A DNA stretch of 64,000 bases from 9FT-COMBO-48-23 sp963754385 (GCA_963754385.1 CAVWGE010000002.1:1-64000); one strand, 5' to 3'. Shown: positions 30,907-38,220, numbered from the stretch's first letter. Notes: generated by a model not told the origin, from the letters alone. Numbers and translations are program-made.

Positions 30907-30963
30907 ATGTAGTTGCAACCTTTTAAGGTCGCATCGCCGAGGCTAAAGCCTCGCCGCTACATC
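30907..30963. repeat. Double-hairpin repeat, TGTAG family (copy 4, reversed)
   Basis: ATGTAGTTGCAACCTTTTAA then GGTCGCATCG, followed by CCGAGGCTAAAGCCTCG and CCGCTACAT. Same orientation as copy 3. The GGCGAGGC/GCCTCGCC palindrome is well kept. Confidence 0.75.
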
Positions 30964-31024
30964 TCGGCATTACCAACTATGGTTTCGGTTGAGAATATCA
31001 GCCTCCTCGATTATAATGCTCAGG

Positions 31025-31866
31025 ATGATTATAGACTTCCATACCCACGTGGTGCCGCCAGGAATAAAGGAGAGGCGCGACAAATACCTCGGCCGTGATA
31101 CCTGCTTTTCCCTGCTCTATGCCGAACCTGAAGCTAAGCTGGCGACAGCCGAAGAAGTCATCGCCAGCATGGATGACCACAGCATCGATAAGTCGGTAAT
31201 ACTTAACCTGGGCTGGGTCAGCCACGAGCTCTGCATCGAGACCAACGATTACATACTCGAAGCTATAGCCCGCTACCCCGAGCGGCTCATCGGTTTCTGT
31301 GCCATACAGCCCCTGGCCGGCGATAAAGCCCTCAAAGAGCTGGAGCGCTGTGCCCGGAATGGAGCCAAAGGCATCGGGGAGATGAGGCCGGATGTGCAGG
31401 GCTTTGACCTTAAAGACGGTAAAATAATGAAACCTATCATAGAGGCGGTAATAGAACACGATTTAATTTTCCTCACGCACGCCTCCGAGCCGGTGGGGCA
31501 TCAGTACTTCGGAAAAGGAACGGTTACCCCCAGGTTATTTACCCTTTCATCGCCAGCTTTCCCGATTTGAAAGTAGTCTGCGCTCACTGGGGCGGCGGCT
31601 TGCCCTTTTATGCCCTAATGCCCGAGGTAGAAAAGATGTTGAGCAACGTCTACTTCGACACCGCAGCTACACCGTTTCTGTACAAGCCCCAGATTTTCAA
31701 GCAGGTAACCGATATAACAGGCAGCGACAGAATACTTTTCGGCAGCGACTACCCACTTCTATCGCCAAAGCGGATAATAGACCAAATTAAGTCAACCGGG
31801 CTCAGTCAAAAAGACAAAGCTAAAATTCTCGGAGGCAATGCTCAGAAGCTATTGTCAATTGCATAA
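31025..31866 (+). pseudogene. Amidohydrolase family protein, frameshifted
   Basis: A TIM-barrel amidohydrolase (ACMSD/TatD-like branch) split in two frames. The first part starts MIIDFHTHVVPPGIKERRDK (metal-binding HTH) and runs to FLTHASEPVGHQYFGKGTV; the second continues DLKVVCAHWGGGLPFYALMP, YFDTAATPFLY and ILFGSDYPLLSPKRI, with metal-binding H and the catalytic D. At 31527-31531 a run of five C would need to be six to join them as TP-QVIYPFIASFPDLKVV. It is either a real one-base deletion or a base-calling error in a homopolymer. The ATG at 31016 is an alternative start. Together the parts would give about 281 residues, a normal size. Confidence 0.8.
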
Positions 31867-31875
31867 TAGCTTCGG

Positions 31876-31925
31876 TGATGTCATTCTGAAGGAACGAAGT
31901 GACTGAAGAATCTCGGTGGTGCTGG
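31876..31925. repeat. Dispersed repeat, GTCATTCTGA...GAATCTC family
   Basis: GTCATTCTGAAGGAACGAAG then TGACTGAAGAATCTCGG and TGGTGCTGGGGCTGT. It is nearly the same as the copy at 30752 and has the same following bases (TGGTGCTCGGGCTGT there), so the repeat unit extends past the palindromic core. Confidence 0.55.
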
Positions 31926-31962
31926 GGCTGTGCAGAGATTGCAAGCAGAAATGGTAAGTACA

Positions 31963-32556
31963 ATGAACAATCAACAAATTCGGTCTTTTATTGCCATAGA
32001 ATTGCCTGAAGAGGTCAAGTCCGGGTTACATAGGCTGCAAACTGAGCTCACATTACCTCAATATACCTTTGTGAAATGTGTGGCACCCGGAAGCATTCAT
32101 GTTACGCTGAAATTCTTAGGCAATATATCGCCTCAGAAAGTAGCCGAGATAACCAGGGTCATGGAACAAGCCAGCCAGGGAGTCAGCCCCTTCCAGCTAC
32201 AGATTACCGATGTGGGTGCTTTCCCTAACATGAGGCAGCCACGCGTCCTGTGGGTAGGCATAAAGGGTGAGCTGGACAAACTGACAGCCTGGCAAAAGCG
32301 TATTGACGATGGACTGGTTCCGCTGGGCTTCGTCAAAGAAGTACGGCCGTTCACACCCCATCTAACATTAGCCCGTGTGCAAGAAAATTGTTCACCCGGA
32401 GACAGACGAGACCTCGGCGAGCTAGTCATAAAGACACACGTTGAGGTCGATTATAAGGTAGCAGTAAACAGTCTCAGCCTGATGAAAAGCCAGCTCTCAC
32501 CCGGCGGAGCCGTATACAGCCGTCTGGCAGAGGTGAAGCTGTCCGACAAGATGTAG
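31963..32556 (+). CDS. thpR: RNA 2',3'-cyclic phosphodiesterase (2H family)
   Basis: A 197-residue 2H phosphoesterase of the ThpR/LigT family, which hydrolyses 2',3'-cyclic phosphates at RNA ends. The two catalytic motifs HVTLKFLG and HLTLARV are present, the start is RSFIAIELPEEVKSGLHRLQ as usual, and the end has MKSQLSPGGAVYSRL. The ATG at 31963 is chosen over an in-frame codon at 31930 because the latter lies in repeat-derived sequence; the ribosome-binding site is weak. The last codon and the stop (ATG TAG) are provided by a TGTAG-family repeat that starts at 32551. Confidence 0.93.
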   Translation: MNNQQIRSFIAIELPEEVKSGLHRLQTELTLPQYTFVKCVAPGSIHVTLKFLGNISPQKVAEITRVMEQASQGVSPFQLQITDVGAFPNMRQPRVLWVGIKGELDKLTAWQKRIDDGLVPLGFVKEVRPFTPHLTLARVQENCSPGDRRDLGELVIKTHVEVDYKVAVNSLSLMKSQLSPGGAVYSRLAEVKLSDKM

Positions 32557-32607
32557 CGGCAAGGCTTTAGCCTCGCCAATGCAACCTTAAAAGGTCGCAC
32601 CTACATT
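32551..32607. repeat. Double-hairpin repeat, TGTAG family (copy 5)
   Basis: ATGTAGCGGCAAGGCTTTAG then CCTCGCCA, followed by ATGCAACCTTAAAAGGTCGC and ACCTACATT. Same orientation as copy 2. Its first six bases (ATGTAG) end the thpR frame. Confidence 0.75.
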
Positions 32608-32618
32608 AAAAAGCTGCA

Positions 32619-32647
32619 TTGTCTCACCAAAGACTCGATGCTATAAT
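32619..32647 (+). promoter_or_regulatory. Promoter of tRNA-Asn
   Basis: TTGTCT at 32619, 17 bases, then TATAAT at 32642. It lies about 60 bases before the tRNA-Asn gene, with nothing else between. Confidence 0.55.
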
Positions 32648-32710
32648 ATGTGGTCTGGCTACCAGATTGAAACCTGCAAAGTTCAATATGACTCCAGACT
32701 ATTTAGCCAT

Positions 32711-32782
32711 TCCCGAGTAGCTCAGTGGTAGAGCGGGCGGCTGTTAACCGCTTGGTCGTAGGTTCGAGTCCTACCTCGGGAG
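32711..32782 (+). tRNA. tRNA-Asn (anticodon GTT), 3' CCA encoded; integration site
   Basis: Acceptor TCCCGAG / CTCGGGA, D-arm TAGCTCAGTGGTAGAGC, anticodon arm GCGGC-TGTTAAC-CGC read as a GCGG stem with loop CTGTTAA and anticodon GTT, T-arm TAGGTTCGAGTCCTA. Discriminator G and CCA at 32783-32785. Its 3' end is repeated at 33952 and 36197, marking it as an attachment site. Confidence 0.95.
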
Positions 32783-32785
32783 CCA
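32761..32785 (+). other. Attachment-site core inside tRNA-Asn (copy 1)
   Basis: The last 25 bases of tRNA-Asn with CCA (GGTTCGAGTCC...CTCGGGAGCCA). The same bases recur at 33952-33976, and 23 of them at 36197-36219, in the same orientation. This is the pattern left by tyrosine-recombinase insertions at a tRNA 3' end. Confidence 0.75.
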
Positions 32786-33853
32786 TCATATTTTCTTCAG
32801 TTTGGTAATTAGTTGGTCTAACCTGTCGGCTAAGTCATCATAGGTAAACATCATCCTCCAATTATGCTCAGCGTTAAGCTCGGCAAGTTTTCGCTTTTGT
32901 ATAGTAGTCAATCTATCACTGCGGCCACTTATTAGAATATAGTTGCATTGGTCTAAATTCGGGAAGTCTGCTTTGATATATGCAATATTATCTCTAATCC
33001 ACACTCGCCAATCCCGTAATTGTTCAATAGCATGATTAGTTCTTGCGGTTAAGTCGGTTTCACGCCCAGTGGTTTTAAGGAACAATGGCTCTGAAGCAGG
33101 TTCAATCTCTACAAAAGTATGACTAAATGGCATCGGTGGCTTATTCTCTATTAGAAAGTCTGTCACGTATTCCTTTCCTAGTTTATATTTAGGGTGAACA
33201 TCTTCACTTTGAGAGAAGGGGACTAAAAAGATGCTATTTGTCTCAATAAAGCCCTGAAGTTCTTGCTCTTTTGTGGCATCTTCTAGTAATAAACGATACT
33301 TTTTTAGCAATTCTTCCAACTTTGCGATAACCTTCTCTTGTGCCTCAGTAGTACTAAGAAGCTCTTTGATTCCCAACCTTCGTTTTAATAATAGGGTATG
33401 AATATCTTTTTCTGCCTGTGCAAGGGGGTCTTCTGGCAAGCCTTTGGAGGGTTCTTGCCGAACCAAAACATGAGCTACCAGCCAAAGTGGACGAAAGACC
33501 CTTCCGTGACTTTGGATTCTAGGCTCACCTATTTGTATTGAGCCACTACCACTAATATCGACTCCGAATCCTATATGCTTTGGAGCTTTATTTCCTGCAT
33601 TATCGTAAAATTTCTGACTTCTAAATACATCTAGTACTCGTCTTGTAGTTTTATATGATAATGTTGTAATGCTACCAGTATCGGGATACATCAGTGTCAA
33701 GTAGCCATCTTTGCACTCATAGATAACTAGCTTTCTTGTTGACCTCATAAACTCGGGAAGGTATTCAGGAGGGATGAATGGCTGGGCTTCTTGGACTCTC
33801 TGCCAGTACCGGGTGAAATATTTCCCAATGTATTTGATGCCTTCAGCAGTCAA
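32786..33853 (-). CDS. Shedu-type (DUF4263) anti-phage nuclease-like protein
   Basis: A 355-residue protein whose C-terminal half matches the DUF4263/SduA domain, a PD-(D/E)xK-like nuclease fold used by the single-gene Shedu defence. Visible family features are a helical segment (QELQGFIETNSIFLVP), KLGKEYVTDFLIENKP with the first acidic residue, HTFVEIEPASEPLF with the second acidic pair, and TNHAIEQLRDWRVWIRDN. The third catalytic position is E rather than K in VEIE, as in part of the family. The N-terminal 170 residues are a variable region that may sense the phage. It starts at TTG (33853; AGAGAG upstream). Its stop codon touches the last base of the tRNA-Asn CCA, so it is the only gene of the first cassette. 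Confidence 0.82.
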   Translation of the reverse strand: MTAEGIKYIGKYFTRYWQRVQEAQPFIPPEYLPEFMRSTRKLVIYECKDGYLTLMYPDTGSITTLSYKTTRRVLDVFRSQKFYDNAGNKAPKHIGFGVDISGSGSIQIGEPRIQSHGRVFRPLWLVAHVLVRQEPSKGLPEDPLAQAEKDIHTLLLKRRLGIKELLSTTEAQEKVIAKLEELLKKYRLLLEDATKEQELQGFIETNSIFLVPFSQSEDVHPKYKLGKEYVTDFLIENKPPMPFSHTFVEIEPASEPLFLKTTGRETDLTARTNHAIEQLRDWRVWIRDNIAYIKADFPNLDQCNYILISGRSDRLTTIQKRKLAELNAEHNWRMMFTYDDLADRLDQLITKLKKI

Positions 33854-33951
33854 TGTTTTCTCTCTGTTCTTGCTTTTCCCCTTTAATTATATCACAGCAT
33901 ATCTAGTCTGGTATGGTATTTGACTAGACAGGCTTGTAAGATTGAGCCACG

Positions 33952-33976
33952 GGTTCGAGTCCTACCTCGGGAGCCA
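33952..33976 (+). other. Attachment-site copy 2 (tRNA-Asn 3' end fragment)
   Basis: An exact 25-base copy of the tRNA-Asn 3' end, including CCA, 1191 bases after copy 1. The preceding bases (GAGCCACG) do not continue the tRNA. The stretch 33854-34165 holds only this site and nothing recognisable besides. Confidence 0.75.
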
Positions 33977-34165
33977 ACTCCCACACGCCCAGCTCCAGGC
34001 GCGCAAAACTTGACGGGCCCGCTTTCAAAGCTAATTCTCCTCATACTGACGTCAATTCTTTTCAAAAAGTCACAGGTTCTCATGAACTGTTGCACCTCCG
34101 GGAATTACTGTATATACTTCTAGGCAGTAAGGTAATCTGAAAAAGGAATTCCGAGAGTTAGAGAT

Positions 34166-35014
34166 ATGATGACTAAAGAAATAACTATCAAATGCCAGGA
34201 TTGTGGAAAAGTAATCCAGAAAGAGGAGATAGAAATTCCATGTGCAGGGTGCGGCAGTTTAAAGAGGCAATATGTAGCGATTAAGAGTACGAGATTGGTT
34301 TTGAAACCACTTCAATCATCTGAGCATCGTAGGAAGATTACATTCAATGTTTTACGTGGCATAATAATAATAACTGCCATAGCAGCCTGTATTCTTGCAA
34401 CAATTTTCCCGCATAACAGAGATTTGGTATTTTGGACATTTTTGGGATTCAATATACTTGTCCTAATAATTGCAAGTATAGTCACCAGCAAAAATTCAAA
34501 GGTCAAGACAAAGCTCATAAAAGACACTGTCGGAATTAAGGTCAAGTTGGGAAGGATGGATTATTGGATAGATATACTAAAACCTGGCGCAACTATTTTT
34601 CTATTTGCTTTCGCTACGTTATATGTTCTGCTGACGATTGTGAATACAACAATTTCCAAACCAATTGATTTTGTCGTGGTATCAGCTACTCTTGGAGGTT
34701 TAGTTCTTGCTGCCGGTGCTTTTCAGAGCATAAACAAGCCATTGAAAGAACGTTTATTCCAGATAGCCAGATTATTTATATTAGCAACTTTTCTGCTACT
34801 CGTATTTTACATTATGTATACGGTTCTCAGCTCAGCTTCTCCAGATTTCAATCCAACAAACTACGCAAATATTGACTATAAATGGGTAATCAATGAAATT
34901 ATTTTCGTTATAGCTGTTATAGGGTTGTTTGGGGGGACATATTCATTTTCAAAGGCAATCATTGACCTAGTCGCATCATTGGGGAAAGATGAATTGAGGG
35001 TCATAATTGAATGA
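34166..35014 (+). CDS. Zinc-ribbon multi-helix membrane protein (cassette 2)
   Basis: A 282-residue protein, visibly A+T-richer than the core genes nearby. The N-terminus carries a zinc ribbon (CQDCGKVIQKEEIEIPCAGC). About six membrane helices follow: roughly residues 62-82, 88-108, 143-165, 170-190, 203-225 and 243-265. A GAGAG stands before the double ATG. I recognise no family. Small multi-helix proteins beside TIR proteins in defence islands often act as membrane effectors or are independent cargo; the sequence cannot decide. It is convergent with the TIR gene. Confidence 0.65.
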   Translation: MMTKEITIKCQDCGKVIQKEEIEIPCAGCGSLKRQYVAIKSTRLVLKPLQSSEHRRKITFNVLRGIIIITAIAACILATIFPHNRDLVFWTFLGFNILVLIIASIVTSKNSKVKTKLIKDTVGIKVKLGRMDYWIDILKPGATIFLFAFATLYVLLTIVNTTISKPIDFVVVSATLGGLVLAAGAFQSINKPLKERLFQIARLFILATFLLLVFYIMYTVLSSASPDFNPTNYANIDYKWVINEIIFVIAVIGLFGGTYSFSKAIIDLVASLGKDELRVIIE

Positions 35015-35231
35015 TGGTTTTTTCGCTATAAATGAAGTTAGGGGTAGCTGGCAAGTGAATCAGACAGCCAGTAATTACGCCTTTGCTGCTTCTCTGCATC
35101 ACTTAATTGTGACAAATGTTTGCAAGAATTAGACGTCGTAATTTTGTGCCATTGTCTGCGAAATAGTTTTGCCAACCACGGACCTCAAGTAATTTCAAAG
35201 CATTATCGCAGTCTATTCTCAAAAAGGCTAG

Positions 35232-36062
35232 CTATTTGGACAATTTCTGGATTGTTAGTTGAACTAGCTCATCTAGGGGGGTCTGACGAAGGTCTATATA
35301 GCCTACTGTCTCGTGTATTCCAGGCAACTCGATATCGTCCAATTTGACTGGTAGGATATAAGTCTTATTGTCTTTGAAGGCCCTAGCTTGAGCAGCCTTT
35401 CTTTCATGGTTAGTCCACAGCTTCTCTGCATAACGATGTGAAATGAAGATTACACAGTATCGGGCTTTATTCTTGTAGACATCAATTAGACGTGTATAGA
35501 GGTCTTCACCCCAAAGTCCTGACTTTTCATACTTATCATAGAAGACTTTAATACCTTTGGCACTAAGTGCACCTACATACTTTTCTACTACAGGTCTGTC
35601 CTCACCGGCAAACGACACTGCAATATCATATTCCATGCCAGGTTTTCTTGCTGTTGTGCCTCTATTTTTCTGTGGGCCGACCGGAGCCTCAACTGTAGAT
35701 ATTTCCTTAGGATATGTGAGACCAAGTCCTTTGCAGCGAGGGCATAACTTTTTAATAAGGCCATCGTAGTAGGCCCCACTGCCGTAGCAAAACTTGCATT
35801 CACTAAGTGACCTGCCTGGTTTCATAGTAAACACTATCTGCCCAATTCCATGGCAGCCCGGGCATTCAGTTTTTGTCAGTTCAGGATAGTAGTACCCGGT
35901 GCCAGCACAAAACTTACATTCCCTAATCCCTTGGTCAAAGTATAGTACTATCTCGACATACCCTGCCCCATCACAAACTCGGCATGGCTTCCTAGTTAGA
36001 CCATCGACCTCATGCCCAGTGCCTAGGCAGAATGCACATTTTAATGTTTTTGGTTGGCTCAT
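35232..36062 (-). CDS. DnaJ-type zinc finger - TIR domain fusion protein
   Basis: A 276-residue soluble protein. Residues 1 to about 115 have six CxxCxGxG-type motifs in three pairs (CAFCLGTG, CRVCDGAG, CKFCAGTG, CPGCHGIG, CKFCYGSG, CPRCKGLG), the zinc-finger pattern of DnaJ but without its J domain. A linker leads to a TIR domain at about 140-276 (YDIAVSFAGEDRPVVEKYVG, KVFYDKYEKSGLWGEDL, YCVIFISHRYAEKLWTNHER, YIDLR). The glutamate in NHERKAAQARA is placed like the NADase catalytic residue. TIR proteins of this kind often deplete or convert NAD in anti-phage defence. The ATG at 36062 is 14 bases after TATACT, suggesting a nearly leaderless transcript; TTG at 36071 is an alternative. Confidence 0.85.
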   Translation of the reverse strand: MSQPKTLKCAFCLGTGHEVDGLTRKPCRVCDGAGYVEIVLYFDQGIRECKFCAGTGYYYPELTKTECPGCHGIGQIVFTMKPGRSLSECKFCYGSGAYYDGLIKKLCPRCKGLGLTYPKEISTVEAPVGPQKNRGTTARKPGMEYDIAVSFAGEDRPVVEKYVGALSAKGIKVFYDKYEKSGLWGEDLYTRLIDVYKNKARYCVIFISHRYAEKLWTNHERKAAQARAFKDNKTYILPVKLDDIELPGIHETVGYIDLRQTPLDELVQLTIQKLSK

Positions 36063-36087
36063 TTGAATCAACTATCAGTATAGCACA

Positions 36088-36196
36088 TCAGTATGAGGCT
36101 ACCTTTGAAATTGGAGTAGGCCGAGGCCCGTCAAGCCGCCCCCGCCGCAGCACCCCGTACACGGCCTGCCGGCTGAGCCCGTACCACTTGGCCGCA
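36088..36196 (-). pseudogene. Helix-turn-helix (excisionase-like) remnant beside attachment copy 3
   Basis: The minus strand reads AAKWYGLSRQAVYGVLRRGR then LDGPRP, a helix-turn-helix of the excisionase/MerR type, followed soon by a TGA (36088). No start codon is left; the frame begins in the attachment core. The patch 36121-36195 is very G+C-rich, unlike the A+T-rich cassette beside it, so it is probably debris of another mobile element. Confidence 0.45.
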
Positions 36197-36219
36197 GGTT
36201 CGAGTCCTACCTCGGGAGC
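36197..36219 (+). other. Attachment-site copy 3 (tRNA-Asn 3' end fragment)
   Basis: 23 bases identical to the tRNA-Asn 3' end (GGTTCGAGTCC...CTCGGGAGC), 2245 bases after copy 2 and in the same orientation. It closes the second cassette. The following bases are ACCA, so CCA is displaced by one. Confidence 0.75.
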
Positions 36220-36260
36220 ACCAATTTCACAAAACGCACATCGTCAAGCAGACGATGTCG

Positions 36261-37136
36261 CTAGCTTAGGACTCTCCTGTAGAAGCCTCTGATTCCAACC
36301 CAAAGGAAGAGGGCACAAAACGCTATGAGCGCGGTGTAGACCACATATAATTGCATGTGTGGCACTGTGGTCAGGGCAGCTCGGAAGCCTTCAGTCACAT
36401 ATATAAGTGGGTTGACACAAACCAGCGCCTGCAACCAGGGGAAGCCTACAAGCTTGATGGCGGCTAGCGTCGTCCACGAGTAGTAGGTGCCACCGAGAAA
36501 GGTTATGGGTAAGACAATGAACCCAAACATGAGACCGATATTGCGAGGCGCAATGCGGGTCCCCAGTACCAAGCCAAGACTGGAGGTCATGATGCAACTG
36601 AGAGGGATGAGCGTGAGCAAGATTGGCCAGTGTACCGCTAGTTCTGGGTGCACTCCCCGGGCATGGACAATCGAAGCAATCGGGAACACTATAGCTGCGG
36701 CGATCAGGCCCTGTATGGCTCCAGCGACGACCTTGCCGATTGCCACGAGTGATACGGGGAGAGGCGCTAACACCCGGTCCTCAATCTCCTTGGTGTAGCC
36801 AAACTCGTTGGCGAGCGGCAGTGCCACTGCCTGGATACCCTGGAACATAATCGACAGGCCGACTATGCCCGCAACCAGCACGGTGGCAAATGACGATATA
36901 CCGCCCGGACCCGCACTCCCACCAATGCCCTCGCCGATTTGAGGGAACACGTACAGGAAAACAAAGACAAGGAGGAAAGGCTGGATAAGAGTACGTGCTA
37001 TGAATACACCCAGATTCTTCCTCAGCACCGTTAGGTCACGCAGCAACAAAGCAACAAATGCAGCCCGGCTAACCGATGCCGCTGATGGCATAGGCTTGGA
37101 AGGTTGAGTACCTGGTATAACAGTCGTGGTCGTCAT
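36261..37136 (-). CDS. ABC-2 type transporter permease (DrrB-like)
   Basis: A 291-residue permease with six membrane helices, of the ABC-2/DrrB type. Family features are LLLRDLTVLRKNLGVFIART in front of helix 1, a region EIEDRVLAPLPVSLVAIGKV before helix 3, and the FLGGTYYSWTTL segment late in the protein. It overlaps the ATPase gene by one base. The pair probably exports a hydrophobic compound or lipid; daunorubicin is only the name-giving substrate of the family. It lies 41 bases beyond the third attachment copy, so it may be the flank or an older insertion. Confidence 0.9.
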   Translation of the reverse strand: MTTTTVIPGTQPSKPMPSAASVSRAAFVALLLRDLTVLRKNLGVFIARTLIQPFLLVFVFLYVFPQIGEGIGGSAGPGGISSFATVLVAGIVGLSIMFQGIQAVALPLANEFGYTKEIEDRVLAPLPVSLVAIGKVVAGAIQGLIAAAIVFPIASIVHARGVHPELAVHWPILLTLIPLSCIMTSSLGLVLGTRIAPRNIGLMFGFIVLPITFLGGTYYSWTTLAAIKLVGFPWLQALVCVNPLIYVTEGFRAALTTVPHMQLYVVYTALIAFCALFLWVGIRGFYRRVLS

Positions 37137-38128
37137 CAGTCGCGCAGCTCCTTTCCAGTCAGGTTGATAAAAACAGTTTCGAGTGTGGGTTCGGCTAAAG
37201 ACAAATCAGTAATATTAAAGCCGCCCTGTTCAGCAACAGCGACTACCCTGGGCAGCACGCCAGCCGCGCCTTTGATGTGGAGTTGTATTGTCCTATCAAA
37301 CCGCTGGCTCCTGGTCACCCCCTCAATTCGTTCCTGAAGTAGCCCGGCGAGAGCATCAAGGTCACCTGTAGCCGACACAGTCACGATGCTATCCGCGCCG
37401 ACCGATGCCTTTAAGCCTTTCGGAGAGTCTACAGCCAGGATACGGCCGTAGTCCATAATAGCCAACCGGTTGCAGACCGAATCCGCCTCCTCCATATAGT
37501 GCGTTGTCAACAGGATGGTCTGACCTTCGTCATGCAACTTATCAAGTATCTCCCACAGGGCGATACGGCTCTGCGGGTTGAGGCCCGCCGTGGGCTCATC
37601 GAGAAAAAGTACCGATGGTTGATGTAAAAGCGCCCGGGCCACCTGTAACCGTCTAGCCATGCCACCCGAAATAGCCATCACCTCAGCTTTGGCACGGTCA
37701 GCAAGACGAAATTCCACCAGTAACCTATCCGTTGCCTCGCGGCTCTCTTTAGCACTCATCCCGAAAAAGCGCCCATGGTAATAAAGATTCTCCCAAACGG
37801 TGAGATCTCGATCAAGATTGTTGGTCTGCGCTACCACGCCAATCAGCCGCTTGATCAGAGCCGGATGAGTTACAACGTTAATGCCGGCGACGAAAGCCTT
37901 GCCGCTTGTCGGTATCACCAGAGTAGTGAGCATACCGACGGTTGTCGTCTTACCTGCGCCGTTGGGACCGAGCAACCCGAATATCTCCCCCCGGTGCACC
38001 GTCAAATCGAGCCGGTCCACAGCCAATATATCGCCCGGGTAGCGCTTGGTCAACTGCTCACAACGGATAACCTCTTCGACTGTAGCGGGATTGCCGAGCA
38101 TGTCGGTACTAAAAGTCTGCTTTGACAC
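37136..38128 (-). CDS. ABC transporter ATP-binding protein (DrrA-like)
   Basis: A 330-residue ATPase of the DrrA type. Walker A is GPNGAGKTTTVGMLT, the Q-loop lies at VAQTNNLDRDLTVWENL, the signature is ISGGMARRLQVARAL, Walker B is VLFLDEPTAGLN, and the switch histidine is LLTTHYMEEAD. The extra C-terminal 90 residues (ending EPTLETVFINLTGKELRD) are typical of the DrrA family and help to dock the permease. It is cotranscribed with the permease downstream. Confidence 0.93.
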   Translation of the reverse strand: MSKQTFSTDMLGNPATVEEVIRCEQLTKRYPGDILAVDRLDLTVHRGEIFGLLGPNGAGKTTTVGMLTTLVIPTSGKAFVAGINVVTHPALIKRLIGVVAQTNNLDRDLTVWENLYYHGRFFGMSAKESREATDRLLVEFRLADRAKAEVMAISGGMARRLQVARALLHQPSVLFLDEPTAGLNPQSRIALWEILDKLHDEGQTILLTTHYMEEADSVCNRLAIMDYGRILAVDSPKGLKASVGADSIVTVSATGDLDALAGLLQERIEGVTRSQRFDRTIQLHIKGAAGVLPRVVAVAEQGGFNITDLSLAEPTLETVFINLTGKELRD

Positions 38129-38220
38129 TTACTTCTTGCCTATTCTCAGAACCTGGAGACATCCATATTATCTGCTTTGTTGCCATAAACTCCCCTTGAT
38201 TGTATAAAAAACATTCCGGT

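Noticed and set aside
31025..31866. TGA at 31568-31570 in the amidohydrolase as a third selenocysteine
   Set aside because: The following codons in that frame lead to TAG at once and do not match the family. A one-base shift at the C-run restores the protein.
26896..32607. CRISPR array from the repeated palindromes
   Set aside because: The copies are far apart, in both orientations and without regular spacers, and no cas gene is present.
36261..38128. DrrAB exporter as a third cassette at tRNA-Asn
   Set aside because: No fourth copy of the tRNA-Asn end was found beyond 36219, and base composition is like the core genome.
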